Assembly (NCBI GenBank): GCA_021802125.1
Contig: JAKAAX010000004.1
Coordinates: 68,560 to 132,559, forward strand
Origin: Thermoplasmata archaeon
GTDB lineage: Archaea; Thermoplasmatota; Thermoplasmata; Lutacidiplasmatales; UBA184
Length of the DNA: 64,000 nt
Direction: 5' to 3'
Shown here: positions 36,043-44,775 of the stretch, one piece after another
Layout: each line of letters starts with the position of its first letter
How positions within the stretch are numbered: the first letter of the stretch is position 1
The notes under the pieces: generated by a model
Database searches by the model: none
What the model was told of the DNA's origin: nothing
What the model saw: the letters and a program-made list of their open reading frames with translations, nothing else
Program-made: the position numbers and the translations under genes

Positions 36043-36903
36043 TTACGTCTGGGGCGGAAGATCGGCACGGTTCCCCGTCAGGGACCAAGGGATGAGGGCC
36101 TTGGCCTGAAGCCGCTGGAAGAAGTGCGAGCTGAAGCGGATGAGCCGCGCTCGCCGCGCAGATCTGTAGCACCGCACGTCGGTCCCCCGAGGGAGGCGCT
36201 CCTCACGATGACCGTCGACGACGACCACGGTCTCCCGGTCCTCCTCCACGGGGCGCACGGTGACCTCCCGCAGGGGGGAGACCACCAGAGGGCGGGCGAA
36301 GGCGGAGTACGGGGCGATGGCACTGATGACGATCGCGTCCACGGAGGGGTCGACGATCGGGCCACCGGTGCTGAGCGCGTAGGACGTCGAGCCCGTCGGG
36401 GTGGCGAGGATCACGCCGTCCGCGCGGAGGCGCCCGAGCGGCTTCCCGTCGATCGCGATCTCGAAGGTCCGCATCCTCGCGACCTGCCCGGTGTGCACGA
36501 CCACCTCGTTCACCGAGTCCGGGAGGTTGCGGTCACCGACCCGCGTGGCGAGCTTCATCCGGTCCTCGCACATGTAGGCGCCCCGGACCACGCGCTCGAG
36601 CGCACCGTCCAAAGTGTCGTACTCCGGGTCGACCTCCGTCAGGAAGCCCACGGTGCCGGTGTTGATCCCGAGGACCGGGCACTCGGTCCGGTGGAGGACG
36701 TACAGGAGGCTGCCGTCGCCCCCGAGCGCCAGGAGGACGTCGACCCGGAGCTCCTCGATGGGCTCCCCGGGGAGCCCCAGGGCGCTCGCGGTGTCGAGGG
36801 CCACGGTGAGCTCCACCCGGTCCTTCAGGCGGTCGTAGATGATCCTCGCGAAATTGAGCGCCCGTTCGTTGAACGGGTTGGCGGTGATGCCGACGGAGAT
36901 CAC
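36043..36903 (-). CDS. nadK: NAD kinase
   Basis: Phosphorylates NAD to NADP. The 286-residue protein has the diagnostic GGDGSLLY motif, then GINTGTVGFLTEV and the conserved ADGVILATPTGSTSYALS segment. Length is normal. The stop/start overlap with the FBPase-like gene (ATGA at 36900-36903) points to translational coupling; in several archaea NAD kinase and this phosphatase are adjacent or fused. Confidence 0.95.
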   Translation of the reverse strand: MISVGITANPFNERALNFARIIYDRLKDRVELTVALDTASALGLPGEPIEELRVDVLLALGGDGSLLYVLHRTECPVLGINTGTVGFLTEVDPEYDTLDGALERVVRGAYMCEDRMKLATRVGDRNLPDSVNEVVVHTGQVARMRTFEIAIDGKPLGRLRADGVILATPTGSTSYALSTGGPIVDPSVDAIVISAIAPYSAFARPLVVSPLREVTVRPVEEDRETVVVVDGHREERLPRGTDVRCYRSARRARLIRFSSHFFQRLQAKALIPWSLTGNRADLPPQT

Positions 36904-37715
36904 CAGTACCCCTCCCGGTGGCCCTCTTGGAGCAGTCGCCGGTCACCCCAGGCCAGCAGGGAGGTCCGGTTCTCGAGGTTGAGCAACATGTCGAGCGGTC
37001 GGCCGTGGGAGTCCGCAACGCCTCCTCCGGCCTCCTTCAGGACCAGGACGGCAGCCGCGATGTCGGTGACCCGCAGGTTCAGGGAGGCCGGGGAGTTGTC
37101 CGAGAAGTAGCCGTCCGCCCCCCCCTGGGCCACCATGGAGATCTCGAAGGAGGCGCATCCCAGCGAGCGCACCCTGCGGCTCTTCTGGGCCAGGGAGTGG
37201 GCCCGCCCGGAGGCGTTCGCCCCGAGGTTGACGAAGAAGAGCTCCTCGTGGGGCACCCAGGGACGGGAAGAGAGCCGACGGCCGTCCTGCCACGCGCCTC
37301 CCCCCTGGGTCGCCCAGAAGGTGATGCCCGTGTCGATGTCGTGGACGACCCCGACCCGGATGTCGGAGAGCTGCTCCTTCCCGAGGGCGAGGGATACCGT
37401 CGCGAACGGGAGCCCCCGCAGGGCGTTATGGCTGCCGTCCACCGGGTCGACCACCAGGAGGTCGTGTCCCCCGCGGTCGATGAACCCCAGCTCCTCCGAA
37501 AGGACGTTCCACGGGATCAGCTCCTGCTCGAGGAAGGAGAGGACCTGCGCCTCCGCCACCCGGTCGAGCTGCGCGGTCGGCGAGCCGCTCGCGCCCATCG
37601 CCACTTCCCGACCCTTGTGAGGGGAGGAAAGGACCTGACGGACCGCCTTGTGCACAGCGTACGAGAGGCGGACCAAGGTCTCCAGGTCCGAGGCGTTGTC
37701 CACGGGGGCCGGCAC
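36900..37715 (-). CDS. Archaeal FBPase/inositol monophosphatase family enzyme
   Basis: A 271-residue Mg-dependent phosphatase. Metal-site motifs are LSEELGF, DPVDGSHNALRGLPF and the C-terminal RVTDIAAAVLVLKEAGGGV. In archaea this family hydrolyses inositol-1-phosphate and/or fructose-1,6-bisphosphate, serving gluconeogenesis or inositol lipid synthesis; specificity cannot be read from sequence. GTG 37715 sits about 27 bp from a reverse TATA-like element at 37736-37746, so a leaderless start is likely. First gene of the operon with nadK. Confidence 0.9.
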   Translation of the reverse strand: MPAPVDNASDLETLVRLSYAVHKAVRQVLSSPHKGREVAMGASGSPTAQLDRVAEAQVLSFLEQELIPWNVLSEELGFIDRGGHDLLVVDPVDGSHNALRGLPFATVSLALGKEQLSDIRVGVVHDIDTGITFWATQGGGAWQDGRRLSSRPWVPHEELFFVNLGANASGRAHSLAQKSRRVRSLGCASFEISMVAQGGADGYFSDNSPASLNLRVTDIAAAVLVLKEAGGGVADSHGRPLDMLLNLENRTSLLAWGDRRLLQEGHREGYW

Positions 37716-37735
37716 GCGCCCCCAGAGCCCTCCCC

Positions 37736-37746
37736 CTTACGATAAC
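37736..37746 (-). promoter_or_regulatory. TATA-like element of the FBPase-nadK operon
   Basis: GTTATCGTAAG read leftward, centred ~27 bp before GTG 37715. Confidence 0.5.
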
Positions 37747-37854
37747 TCTTGCCCGTGCCCCCTCCGACGAGGCCCCTGCCGGGGCATGGCCCACGTTCCA
37801 GGGCGCCTCCCGGGGGGCAAAGCCCTCCAAAGCAGCACCTGACGCGAGGAGCGA

Positions 37855-37861
37855 CCTTAAG
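37855..37861 (+). promoter_or_regulatory. TATA element of the beta-CASP nuclease gene
   Basis: CCTTAAG, centred 27 bp before GTG 37885. This spacing decides the start: an upstream GTG at 37873 would lie before the expected transcript start. Confidence 0.65.
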
Positions 37862-37884
37862 TCGGAGGGCCCGTGGTCCTCCTC

Positions 37885-39117
37885 GTGGAGCTCCAATTCC
37901 TGGGCGGTGCCGAGCAGGTCGGCTCCCTCGGGATGGTCCTGAAGGATGGAACCCACAAGGTGCTCTTCGACTACGGGATGACCCCGTCGGACCCCCCCGA
38001 GTACCCGATGCCCATCCCTCCGGGGGTCGAGTACTGCTTCCTTTCGCACTGCCACCTGGACCATTCCGGGATGGCCCCGGTCACCACGCGGGGTCCCCAC
38101 ACCCAGATGGTCACGACAGAGCTCACCCGAGTCATCGCCGAGCTGCTCCTGATGGACTCGCTCAAGATCGCGCGGGCCGAGCGTTATCCCGAGCCCTTCA
38201 CCTACAAGGAGCTCAAGAACTGGATGACCCGGACCGTCGGGATGCGCCGGGAGGAGACCTTCCGCCTCAAGGGGGTGGAGGTGGACCTGACCTCCGCGGG
38301 CCACGTCCCCGGGGCCGCCATGTACCGCTGGCGTGGGTCGAAGGACCTGCTCTTCACGGGCGACGTCCACACGCGTCCGACGCACCTCGTGGGCGGGGCG
38401 ACACCGCTGGAAGCCGAGATCCTGGTCATGGAGAGCACCTACGCCGGGCGCGAGCACCCGGACCGGGCGGAGGAGGACGAACGGTTCCGCAAGGAGGTCG
38501 AAAGCGTCGTCGGCCAGGGTGGGCAGGTGATCGTTCCGGCCTTCGCGGTCGGGCGGACCCAGGAGATCCTGATGACGCTCGCGGAGTGCAACTACGACAT
38601 CTGGGTTGACGGGATGGGTCGCGCGGTCAACGAGATGTACCTCGACAACCCGTCGCACATCCGGGACCCCAAGGCCCTGCGCAAGGCGATCGATGCCGCG
38701 TACATCGTCGAGGAGCCCTACGACCGGGAGGTGGCGCTCTCCGAGGCCGAGGTCATCGTCACCACGGGCGGCATGCTCGACGGGGGCCCCGTCCTGCACT
38801 ACCTGAAAGCCCTGCACAAGAACCCCAAGAACGCCATGTTCATGGTCGGGTTCCAGGTCGAGGGGTCGAACGGCCGTCAGCTCCTGGATTCCGGGGCGAT
38901 CACGTTCGACGACCGGACCCTGCGGCCAAAGCTCCAGATCAAGACGTTCGACTTCTCCTCGCACGCGGGACACTCCGACCTGGTGAGCCTGGCCCGGGCG
39001 GTCCGACCGAAGACGGTGGTGCTGATGCACGGGGACAACCGTGAGGCCCTGGCCAGCGAGCTTCGCAAGGAGTTCGACGTCAAGATCCCGCTGAACGGAG
39101 AGACGTTCTCGCTCTGA
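37885..39117 (+). CDS. aCPSF-like beta-CASP ribonuclease
   Basis: A 410-residue metallo-beta-lactamase/beta-CASP nuclease, related to CPSF73 and archaeal aCPSF2. Zinc motif 2 is SHCHLDHSG; the beta-CASP part has GGQVIVPAFAVGRTQEI, and the C-terminal motifs include FDFSSHAGHSDL and LMHGD. It should cut or trim RNA, for example at 3' ends. There are no N-terminal KH domains, unlike aCPSF1. GTG 37885 (giving MELQFLGGAEQVG) is chosen over 37873 because it fits family N-termini and the TATA spacing. Confidence 0.92.
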   Translation: MELQFLGGAEQVGSLGMVLKDGTHKVLFDYGMTPSDPPEYPMPIPPGVEYCFLSHCHLDHSGMAPVTTRGPHTQMVTTELTRVIAELLLMDSLKIARAERYPEPFTYKELKNWMTRTVGMRREETFRLKGVEVDLTSAGHVPGAAMYRWRGSKDLLFTGDVHTRPTHLVGGATPLEAEILVMESTYAGREHPDRAEEDERFRKEVESVVGQGGQVIVPAFAVGRTQEILMTLAECNYDIWVDGMGRAVNEMYLDNPSHIRDPKALRKAIDAAYIVEEPYDREVALSEAEVIVTTGGMLDGGPVLHYLKALHKNPKNAMFMVGFQVEGSNGRQLLDSGAITFDDRTLRPKLQIKTFDFSSHAGHSDLVSLARAVRPKTVVLMHGDNREALASELRKEFDVKIPLNGETFSL

Positions 39118-39203
39118 GAGCTGAGGGCTGAGAGCCCCGGTGCCGGGTCCTCGCCACGGTGAGGGGGGGCCAAGGATGGGGCAAGAGCCCCAGGGTTCGA
39201 TCG

Positions 39204-40340
39204 CTAGGTGTCGCCGAAATCTTCCGGAGGGAACTCCTCGTCGCGGATGGGGGGGAGGGGCGGGAGGCCCCCCGAGCGGTCCCGAAGGAGCTCGCCGATG
39301 CGCTCCTGGAGCTGTTCGATGCCTTCCCCGGTCGTGCAGGAGATCTTCAGGCGCGGGCTCGAGGACCGCGCGAGGTCCGACTTGTTCTCGACCTCCACGA
39401 AGACCCGGTCGGGGAACGCCTGCCTCAACCGGGCCAGGAGCGCTTCCTGATCGCCAATGGGCCAGCCGCAGCTCCCGGACGGGTCGAGCAAGAACACGAT
39501 CACCGGCCCTCCTTCCCGGACCGCAAGGAACGCCTCCCGTTCCACGGGGTTCCTCTCCGATTCGTCCCGCTCGAGCATCCCCGGGGTGTCCACGAGCTGG
39601 GCGCGTCCTAGCGGTCCGATCGGGGCGTGACCGACCGCCACCGCGACCGTGGTGAACGGATAGGCGGCGATCTTCGGTCGGGCGCGGGTCAAGCGGGCGA
39701 GGAGGGAGGATTTCCCGACGTTCGGGTAGCCGGCGACGACCACCGTCGTCGCCCTCCCTTCGAGCGACGGCCGGTCCCGGAGCAACCGCTCTCCCTCATG
39801 GAGGCGGATCAGGTCCCCCGCGATCTCCCGCAGAAGGCTCGCCGAGCGACCGTAGTACCTGCGGACGGCCTGAGCGATGTCGTAGCGCTCGTCCAGACGG
39901 GGGACCTTGCGCTCCTCCTCCGTCCTCAGACGGATGAGGCGCTCCTGCGCCCGCCGGACCCGGAGCAGGCTTCGCTCCATCCCGCCCTTTCCCCAACGTT
40001 CGTCGAGGAGGGCCTTGCGGAACGGCCCCAACGCGGCATCCTTGGAGAACGGGCGGGTCCGGATCCTCAGTTGACGGAGGAGGTTGCCGGACGCGCGGCC
40101 GATCTTCCGAAGGGCCAGGCGTCGCTGCCGGTCGAGCGTGGTGTCGCCCGAGACCGAGACCTTCGCCGCGCGGTGGAAGGCGAGCTCGAGCATCTCCTGG
40201 ACCAGGCGTTCCCGGGGGTCCGCGATGGTCTCGGTGGGAACGATCTTCCGAGGGACCTTCCCCTTTCTCGCGGGGAGCTCGCGACGACCGTGCTTGGTGG
40301 AGGGGGAGGACGGCCCGTGACGGACCCGAGAAGAAGGCAT
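39204..40340 (-). CDS. NOG1-like GTPase
   Basis: A 378-residue GTPase of the NOG1 (nucleolar GTPase 1) family, which acts in maturation of the large ribosomal subunit. An N-terminal helical domain precedes the G domain: G1 is AGYPNVGKSSLL, G2 lies in AYPFTTVAVAVGHA, G3 is LVDTPGML and G4 is VENKSDLA. Archaeal NOG1 is normally this short and lacks the eukaryotic C-terminal extension. ATG 40340 is used; a TTG six bases upstream is possible. A reverse TATA (40368-40374) lies ~30 bp away. It converges on the nuclease gene. Confidence 0.9.
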   Translation of the reverse strand: MPSSRVRHGPSSPSTKHGRRELPARKGKVPRKIVPTETIADPRERLVQEMLELAFHRAAKVSVSGDTTLDRQRRLALRKIGRASGNLLRQLRIRTRPFSKDAALGPFRKALLDERWGKGGMERSLLRVRRAQERLIRLRTEEERKVPRLDERYDIAQAVRRYYGRSASLLREIAGDLIRLHEGERLLRDRPSLEGRATTVVVAGYPNVGKSSLLARLTRARPKIAAYPFTTVAVAVGHAPIGPLGRAQLVDTPGMLERDESERNPVEREAFLAVREGGPVIVFLLDPSGSCGWPIGDQEALLARLRQAFPDRVFVEVENKSDLARSSSPRLKISCTTGEGIEQLQERIGELLRDRSGGLPPLPPIRDEEFPPEDFGDT

Positions 40341-40367
40341 GGACAAAGGTCGTGAGGCGGTTGACCG

Positions 40368-40374
40368 TTAAAGC
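40368..40374 (-). promoter_or_regulatory. TATA element of the NOG1-like gene
   Basis: CTTTAAC read leftward, ~31 bp before ATG 40340, giving a leader of only a few bases. Confidence 0.55.
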
Positions 40375-40420
40375 TCGCCCCGACGGCCGCCCGACCCTGT
40401 CGTCCCTCCCGAGGGGGGCG

Positions 40421-41230
40421 TCAAGGGAACCTGGCCTGGTTCCCGGGCGCTGGAGAGTAGTCGACCAGGGGGAGGTCCATGGTGCGCCGGAAGAGGTTCA
40501 CGGAGTCGGGAGCGAACCCGGCAAAATGGTTGTTGAAGAACACGAAGGCCCGCTCCACCTCCTGCGCCTTGGCCCTGAGCCGGTCGGCCCAAAGCCGGAC
40601 CTCGGGGGTCCGGTCCACCCGAACCTCCCCGTGCGTCTCGGCGGGGATGGTCGTGTGGTCGCCGATGAAGCGGAGGTAGAGGAGGTCCGTGGTCACCTCC
40701 GGAGGGATGTCCACGTAGGTCAGGTAGGACCACGTGAGGGCGATGCGCCGGGAGGAGAGCTCCCGAAGGAGCCACTCCCGGGTCTCGCCCTGGAACCACC
40801 CCGCGTCCCGCAGCTCGAGAGCGTAGCGGAGGGCGGGGTCGACAGCATCCAGGAGCTCGACGATGAAAGCGTTCGCCTTGCCGGGCTTCACCCAGGGGGC
40901 GAACTGCAGGAGGACGGGCCCCAGCTTCTCCCCCAGGGCCTTGGCATGGTCCAGGAAGGCCCCGAGCTGCTCCCGGTCGACCGGGGTCTTCGGGTCGAGA
41001 AGGTCCCGTGTGAGCTTCAAGGCAAAGAGGAACCCCTCGGGGGTCCTCGCCCGCCACCCCGCCGCCATCCCCCGGGAGGGGGGGCGGTAGTACGTCGAGT
41101 CCACCTCGACCGTGTTGAACCTCCGGGCATACCAGGGAAGCCGCTCCCCGTCCGTGAGGGTCCGCGGGTAGACCCGGTCCCACCAGGCCTCCGAGGTCCA
41201 GGAGGAGCACCCGATCCGCAGGTCGACCAT
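40421..41230 (-). CDS. DUF72 family protein
   Basis: A 269-residue TIM-barrel-like DUF72 (YecE family) protein. The family pattern is clear: the start RIGCSSWTSEAWWDRVYP, the FNTVEVDSTYYRPPS strand, LLQFAPW, ALELRDAGWF, and the C-terminal VFFNNHFAGFAP. DUF72 proteins are widespread; no reaction is established. The start at 41230 gives the family N-terminus. It diverges from the OB-fold gene ~110 bp away. Confidence 0.93.
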   Translation of the reverse strand: MVDLRIGCSSWTSEAWWDRVYPRTLTDGERLPWYARRFNTVEVDSTYYRPPSRGMAAGWRARTPEGFLFALKLTRDLLDPKTPVDREQLGAFLDHAKALGEKLGPVLLQFAPWVKPGKANAFIVELLDAVDPALRYALELRDAGWFQGETREWLLRELSSRRIALTWSYLTYVDIPPEVTTDLLYLRFIGDHTTIPAETHGEVRVDRTPEVRLWADRLRAKAQEVERAFVFFNNHFAGFAPDSVNLFRRTMDLPLVDYSPAPGNQARFP

Positions 41231-41312
41231 CCAGTCCCGGAACGCCTAGGGATGACCTTCAGGCTTCCGAGGCCCGCGCACCTCTCGGGAGGGGGTCGGG
41301 GGCACCCCTACC

Positions 41313-41320
41313 TTCATATC
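41313..41320 (+). promoter_or_regulatory. TATA-like element of the OB-fold gene
   Basis: TTCATATC, the only AT-rich patch in the gap; its spacing favours ATG 41342. Confidence 0.45.
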
Positions 41321-41341
41321 GAGTCCCGCATGGCGGGGGTC

Positions 41342-41632
41342 ATGCCTGGGATCGGCTCGCTCCGTGCCAACGCGAACGCCAACATCGAAGCTACCATTAC
41401 CGCGATCTCGCCCGCCCGGCACGTGGTGACCTCACGTGGCCCCTCCGACGTGGCCGACGCCACGCTTCAGGACGAGTCCGGGAGCATCACCTTCACCCTC
41501 TGGGGCGCCGACGTGAACAAGTACAAGGTCGGTCAGAAGGTCAAGATCTCCGACGGCTGGGTCAAGGAATACCGCGGGAAGCTCCAGCTCTCGCTGGGCC
41601 GAAGCGGCTCCGTGACCATCCTCGGACCGTAA
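41342..41632 (+). CDS. Small OB-fold nucleic-acid-binding protein
   Basis: A 96-residue single OB-fold: ATITAISPARHVVTSRG, then DATLQDESGSITFTLWG and YKVGQKVKISDGWVKEYRGK, the strand pattern of archaeal RPA/SSB-type tRNA-anticodon OB domains. It probably binds single-stranded DNA or RNA. Two ATGs compete: 41330 and 41342; the latter lies ~27 bp from the TATA-like TTCATATC (41313-41320), so I prefer it. Confidence 0.82.
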   Translation: MPGIGSLRANANANIEATITAISPARHVVTSRGPSDVADATLQDESGSITFTLWGADVNKYKVGQKVKISDGWVKEYRGKLQLSLGRSGSVTILGP

Positions 41633-41716
41633 TCGGGCTCGATCCTCGCCCGGGTCCCTGACCCTCCGCTGCCGCGGACCCGGTGCGTGGCGTAGCCTAG
41701 CCGGTTCACCGTAGAC

Positions 41717-41724
41717 GCTATACC
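41717..41724 (+). promoter_or_regulatory. TATA element of gcvPA
   Basis: GCTATACC, about 38 bp before GTG 41759, leaving a leader of roughly 12 bases. Confidence 0.5.
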
Positions 41725-41758
41725 TTCGGACAAATCGAGCCAGGACCGGGGCGCGAAC

Positions 41759-43147
41759 GTGGTCCGGTGGATCCCCGGTAACGGCGAGGAAGAGAAAGCG
41801 CTGCTCGACGCGCTCGGCCTGAGCTCGGTGGAGGAGCTCTTCCGAGACATCCCGCCCTCCGCCCGCATGAAGCGGATGGGACTGGGCGCCCCCCTCGAAG
41901 AGCGCGAGGTCGTCGAGCACGTCGACCGACTGCTGGAGAAGAACCAGACCCAGGGTTCGCTCGACTCCTTCCTAGGCTGCGGGCTCTACGACCGCTACAC
42001 CCCGGCCGTCGTGGATGGGATCCTGCAACGCTCGGAGTTCTACACCTCCTACACGCCCTACCAGCCGGAGGCCAGCCAAGGGGTCCTGCAGACCCTCTTC
42101 GAGTTCCAGTCGCTCTGGGTGGAGCTTTCCGACATGGACGTGGCCAACGCCTCGCTCTACGACGGAGCGACGGCGATGGGCGAGGCGATGCTCATGGCCC
42201 GCCGGCTCGCACCGGGCCACCGCTTCCTCGTCCCTTCGACGCTCTTCTGGGAGCGACGCAGCGTCCTGGAGAACTACGCCCCCAGGAAGGACATGGAGTT
42301 CGTCGAGGTCCCGTGCGACCCCCGGACGGGCCGGCTCGACCTGGGGTTCCTCGAGCGGGAGGCCAAGCGCGACTGCTTCGGCGTGCTCGTCGAGTACCCG
42401 GACACGCTGGGGACCCTCCAGGTGGACCTCCCGAAGGTCAAAGCGGCGATCAAGGACGTTCCGCTCATCGTCTCGGCGGACCCCCTCGCCTTGACCCTGC
42501 TCGAACCCCCCGGAGCGTGGGGAGCGGACATCGTCGTCGGAGAGGGCCAGGGGTTCGGCGTGCCCGTCTCCTACGGCGGCCCTCTCCTGGGGCTCATTTC
42601 CACGCGCAAGGAGCACGTCCGGATGCTCCCCGGACGGGTCGCGGGAGCGACGGTGGACCACGAGGGGCGACGCGCGTTCACCCTGACGCTCCAGGCGCGG
42701 GAGCAGCACATCCGTCGCTCGCGCGCGACCTCGAACATCTGCACGAACCAGACCCTGATCTCCTTGGCCTTCCTGGCCTACGCCTGCGCGGTGGGTCCGA
42801 GCGGGCTCACGCGCCTGGCCTCCCGCCTCTCGGAGGAGGGGCACCGGCTCGCCAGGGCCCTCAAGGAAGTGCCGGGGTTGCGCGCTCCGCTCGTCGACGC
42901 GCCGTTCCTCTGGGAGTTCCCGGTCGGGGTCGAGGGCCTCTCCATCCCCGAGTTCCTGGACGGCATGTACGAGGAGGGCGTGCTCGCCGGGGTCCCGCTC
43001 CAGGACCCGCGTCCCGGCGCGAGGGCCCACCCCCACCCGGGGTTCCTGACCTCTGCGGGGGAACGCACCGACGGAAAGAGCATCGAGCGCTACGCGAGAG
43101 CTGCCCGGAAGGTCCTCTCGACCGCCAAGAAGGAGGGCGCGCCATGA
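41759..43147 (+). CDS. gcvPA: Glycine dehydrogenase (decarboxylating) subunit 1
   Basis: The N-terminal half of the glycine-cleavage P-protein, 462 residues, made as a separate subunit as in most archaea and many Gram-positives. With gcvPB it decarboxylates glycine and passes the aminomethyl group to the H-protein lipoyl arm. Diagnostic stretches are FLGCGLYDRYTPAVVDGIL, SEFYTSYTPYQPEASQG and GEGQGFGVPVSYGGP. This half lacks the PLP lysine. The GTG start at 41759 gives the usual RWIPGN beginning. It overlaps gcvPB in ATGA. No gcvT or gcvH lies here. Confidence 0.95.
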   Translation: MVRWIPGNGEEEKALLDALGLSSVEELFRDIPPSARMKRMGLGAPLEEREVVEHVDRLLEKNQTQGSLDSFLGCGLYDRYTPAVVDGILQRSEFYTSYTPYQPEASQGVLQTLFEFQSLWVELSDMDVANASLYDGATAMGEAMLMARRLAPGHRFLVPSTLFWERRSVLENYAPRKDMEFVEVPCDPRTGRLDLGFLEREAKRDCFGVLVEYPDTLGTLQVDLPKVKAAIKDVPLIVSADPLALTLLEPPGAWGADIVVGEGQGFGVPVSYGGPLLGLISTRKEHVRMLPGRVAGATVDHEGRRAFTLTLQAREQHIRRSRATSNICTNQTLISLAFLAYACAVGPSGLTRLASRLSEEGHRLARALKEVPGLRAPLVDAPFLWEFPVGVEGLSIPEFLDGMYEEGVLAGVPLQDPRPGARAHPHPGFLTSAGERTDGKSIERYARAARKVLSTAKKEGAP

Positions 43148-44694
43148 CCTTCCGACAGGCCCGTTGGGAGGAGCCTCTCCTTTGGGAGATCCGCCCGGCG
43201 GCGGATGGACGGGTGGACCCCGCCCAGGCCCCTGAGGTCCCTCCCGAGCTGCGGCGCAGGAAGGCTCTGCGGTTGCCCGAGCTCTCCGAGCTCGAGGTCG
43301 CGCGGCATTTCACACGCCTCTCCCAGATGAACTTCGGGATCGAGACGTCGTTCTACCCTCTCGGCTCGTGCACCATGAAGTACAATCCCCGGGTGAGCGA
43401 GGTCCTTGCCCGGCGCGCGGGGGTCGCGGACGTCCACCCCTACCAGCCGGAGTCGAGCGCCCAGGGGCTGCTCGCCATGCTCTGGGAGATGGAGCAGGCC
43501 CTGGGAAAGATCACGGGTCTCCCTCACACCACCCTCCAGGTCGCGGCAGGTGCCCACGGGGAGTACGTCGCCCTGCGGATGACCGCGGCCTACCACCGGG
43601 ACCGGGGGGACACGAAGAGGACCGAGGTCCTTCTCCCGGACACGGCACACGGGACGAACCCTGCTTCCGCCGCGATGGCGGGCTTCACGACCCGCGAGAT
43701 CCCCTCGAAGAACGGCTGCGTGGACCTTCAGGCGCTCGAAGGGGCGCTGAGCGAGAACACGGCCGCGTTCATGCTGACGAACCCCAACACCGCGGGACTG
43801 TTCGAGGAGCAGATCCTGGAGATCTCCGACCGGGTGCACAGCGCCGGGGCCATCCTGTACTACGACGGCGCGAACCTCAACGCCATCCTGGGCAAGACCG
43901 GACCGGGGAAGATGGGGTTCGACGTCGCCCACCTGAACCTCCACAAGACCTTCGCCACGCCGCACGGGGGCGGAGGGCCGGGTGACGGGGCGCTGTGCGT
44001 GGGAGAGCGACTGAAGGATTACCTGCCCGTCCCGCGGATCGTGAAGGAGGGCCGGAAGTTCCACATCTCCTACGACTTCCCCAAGTCCATCGGGAAGGTG
44101 AAGACTGCCTACGGGAACGTGGGGCTGGTCCTTCGGGCCTACGTCTTCCTCCGGGCCCACGGCGAGGAAGGGCTGCGCCGGGTCTCCGAGCGCGCGGTCC
44201 TCAACTCGAACTATCTCGGGATGCGCCTGGGCGAGCACCTGCCCCGTCCGTTCAAGCCGCTCGTCAAGCACGAGTTCGTGCTCTCGGGAGCCCCGCTCAA
44301 GGCCCGTGGGGTCCGCACGTTGGACCTCGCGAAGCGGCTCCTGGACGAGGGCGTCCACGCGCCGACCGTCTACTTCCCCACGCTCGTGGAAGAGTCGCTC
44401 ATGATCGAACCTCCCGAGACCGAGTCGAAGCGGGACCTGGACGAGTTCGTCGCGGCCTTCCTGCGGGCTTTGAACGACACCCCGGAGCGCCTTCACGCCT
44501 CGCCCATGAACCTCGCGGTGGGTCGAGTGGACGAGGTTCGTGCCGCGCGCGACCTGATCCTCTCGTGGCGCGACATGGAGAAGGCGGCGCCGGGGGCGGG
44601 GCGGTCCCACGCGACCGCCGCGTCACCCCCCGGGATGGCGTCCGCGGACCCCTCCTCCTCAGGTCCCTCGAACCCCTCGGTCGCCGCGAAGTAG
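43144..44694 (+). CDS. gcvPB: Glycine dehydrogenase (decarboxylating) subunit 2
   Basis: The C-terminal P-protein half, 516 residues, with the PLP-binding lysine in HLNLHKTFATPHGGGGPG. Further landmarks are FYPLGSCTMKYNPR, HGTNPASAAMAGF and YYDGANLNAILG. The last ~45 residues are an Ala/Ser/Pro-rich tail absent from most homologues. ATG 43144 overlaps the gcvPA stop by four bases, so the two chains are probably made in equal amounts. Confidence 0.95.
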   Translation: MTFRQARWEEPLLWEIRPAADGRVDPAQAPEVPPELRRRKALRLPELSELEVARHFTRLSQMNFGIETSFYPLGSCTMKYNPRVSEVLARRAGVADVHPYQPESSAQGLLAMLWEMEQALGKITGLPHTTLQVAAGAHGEYVALRMTAAYHRDRGDTKRTEVLLPDTAHGTNPASAAMAGFTTREIPSKNGCVDLQALEGALSENTAAFMLTNPNTAGLFEEQILEISDRVHSAGAILYYDGANLNAILGKTGPGKMGFDVAHLNLHKTFATPHGGGGPGDGALCVGERLKDYLPVPRIVKEGRKFHISYDFPKSIGKVKTAYGNVGLVLRAYVFLRAHGEEGLRRVSERAVLNSNYLGMRLGEHLPRPFKPLVKHEFVLSGAPLKARGVRTLDLAKRLLDEGVHAPTVYFPTLVEESLMIEPPETESKRDLDEFVAAFLRALNDTPERLHASPMNLAVGRVDEVRAARDLILSWRDMEKAAPGAGRSHATAASPPGMASADPSSSGPSNPSVAAK

Positions 44695-44740
44695 GGGCTC
44701 GCCACCCCTCCCGCCGCCGACGCGGATGTCGTCAGGACCC

Positions 44741-44750
44741 AAACCTTAAG
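44741..44750 (+). promoter_or_regulatory. TATA element of the M24-PFK-mtnA operon
   Basis: AAACCTTAAG, about 30 bp before ATG 44776; predicted leader of only a few bases. Confidence 0.65.
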
Positions 44751-44775
44751 CCGAAGCCCCCACCTCGGGGAGCCC

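Noticed and set aside
37873..37884. GTG 37873 as the start of the beta-CASP nuclease
   Set aside because: TATA spacing and family N-termini favour GTG 37885.
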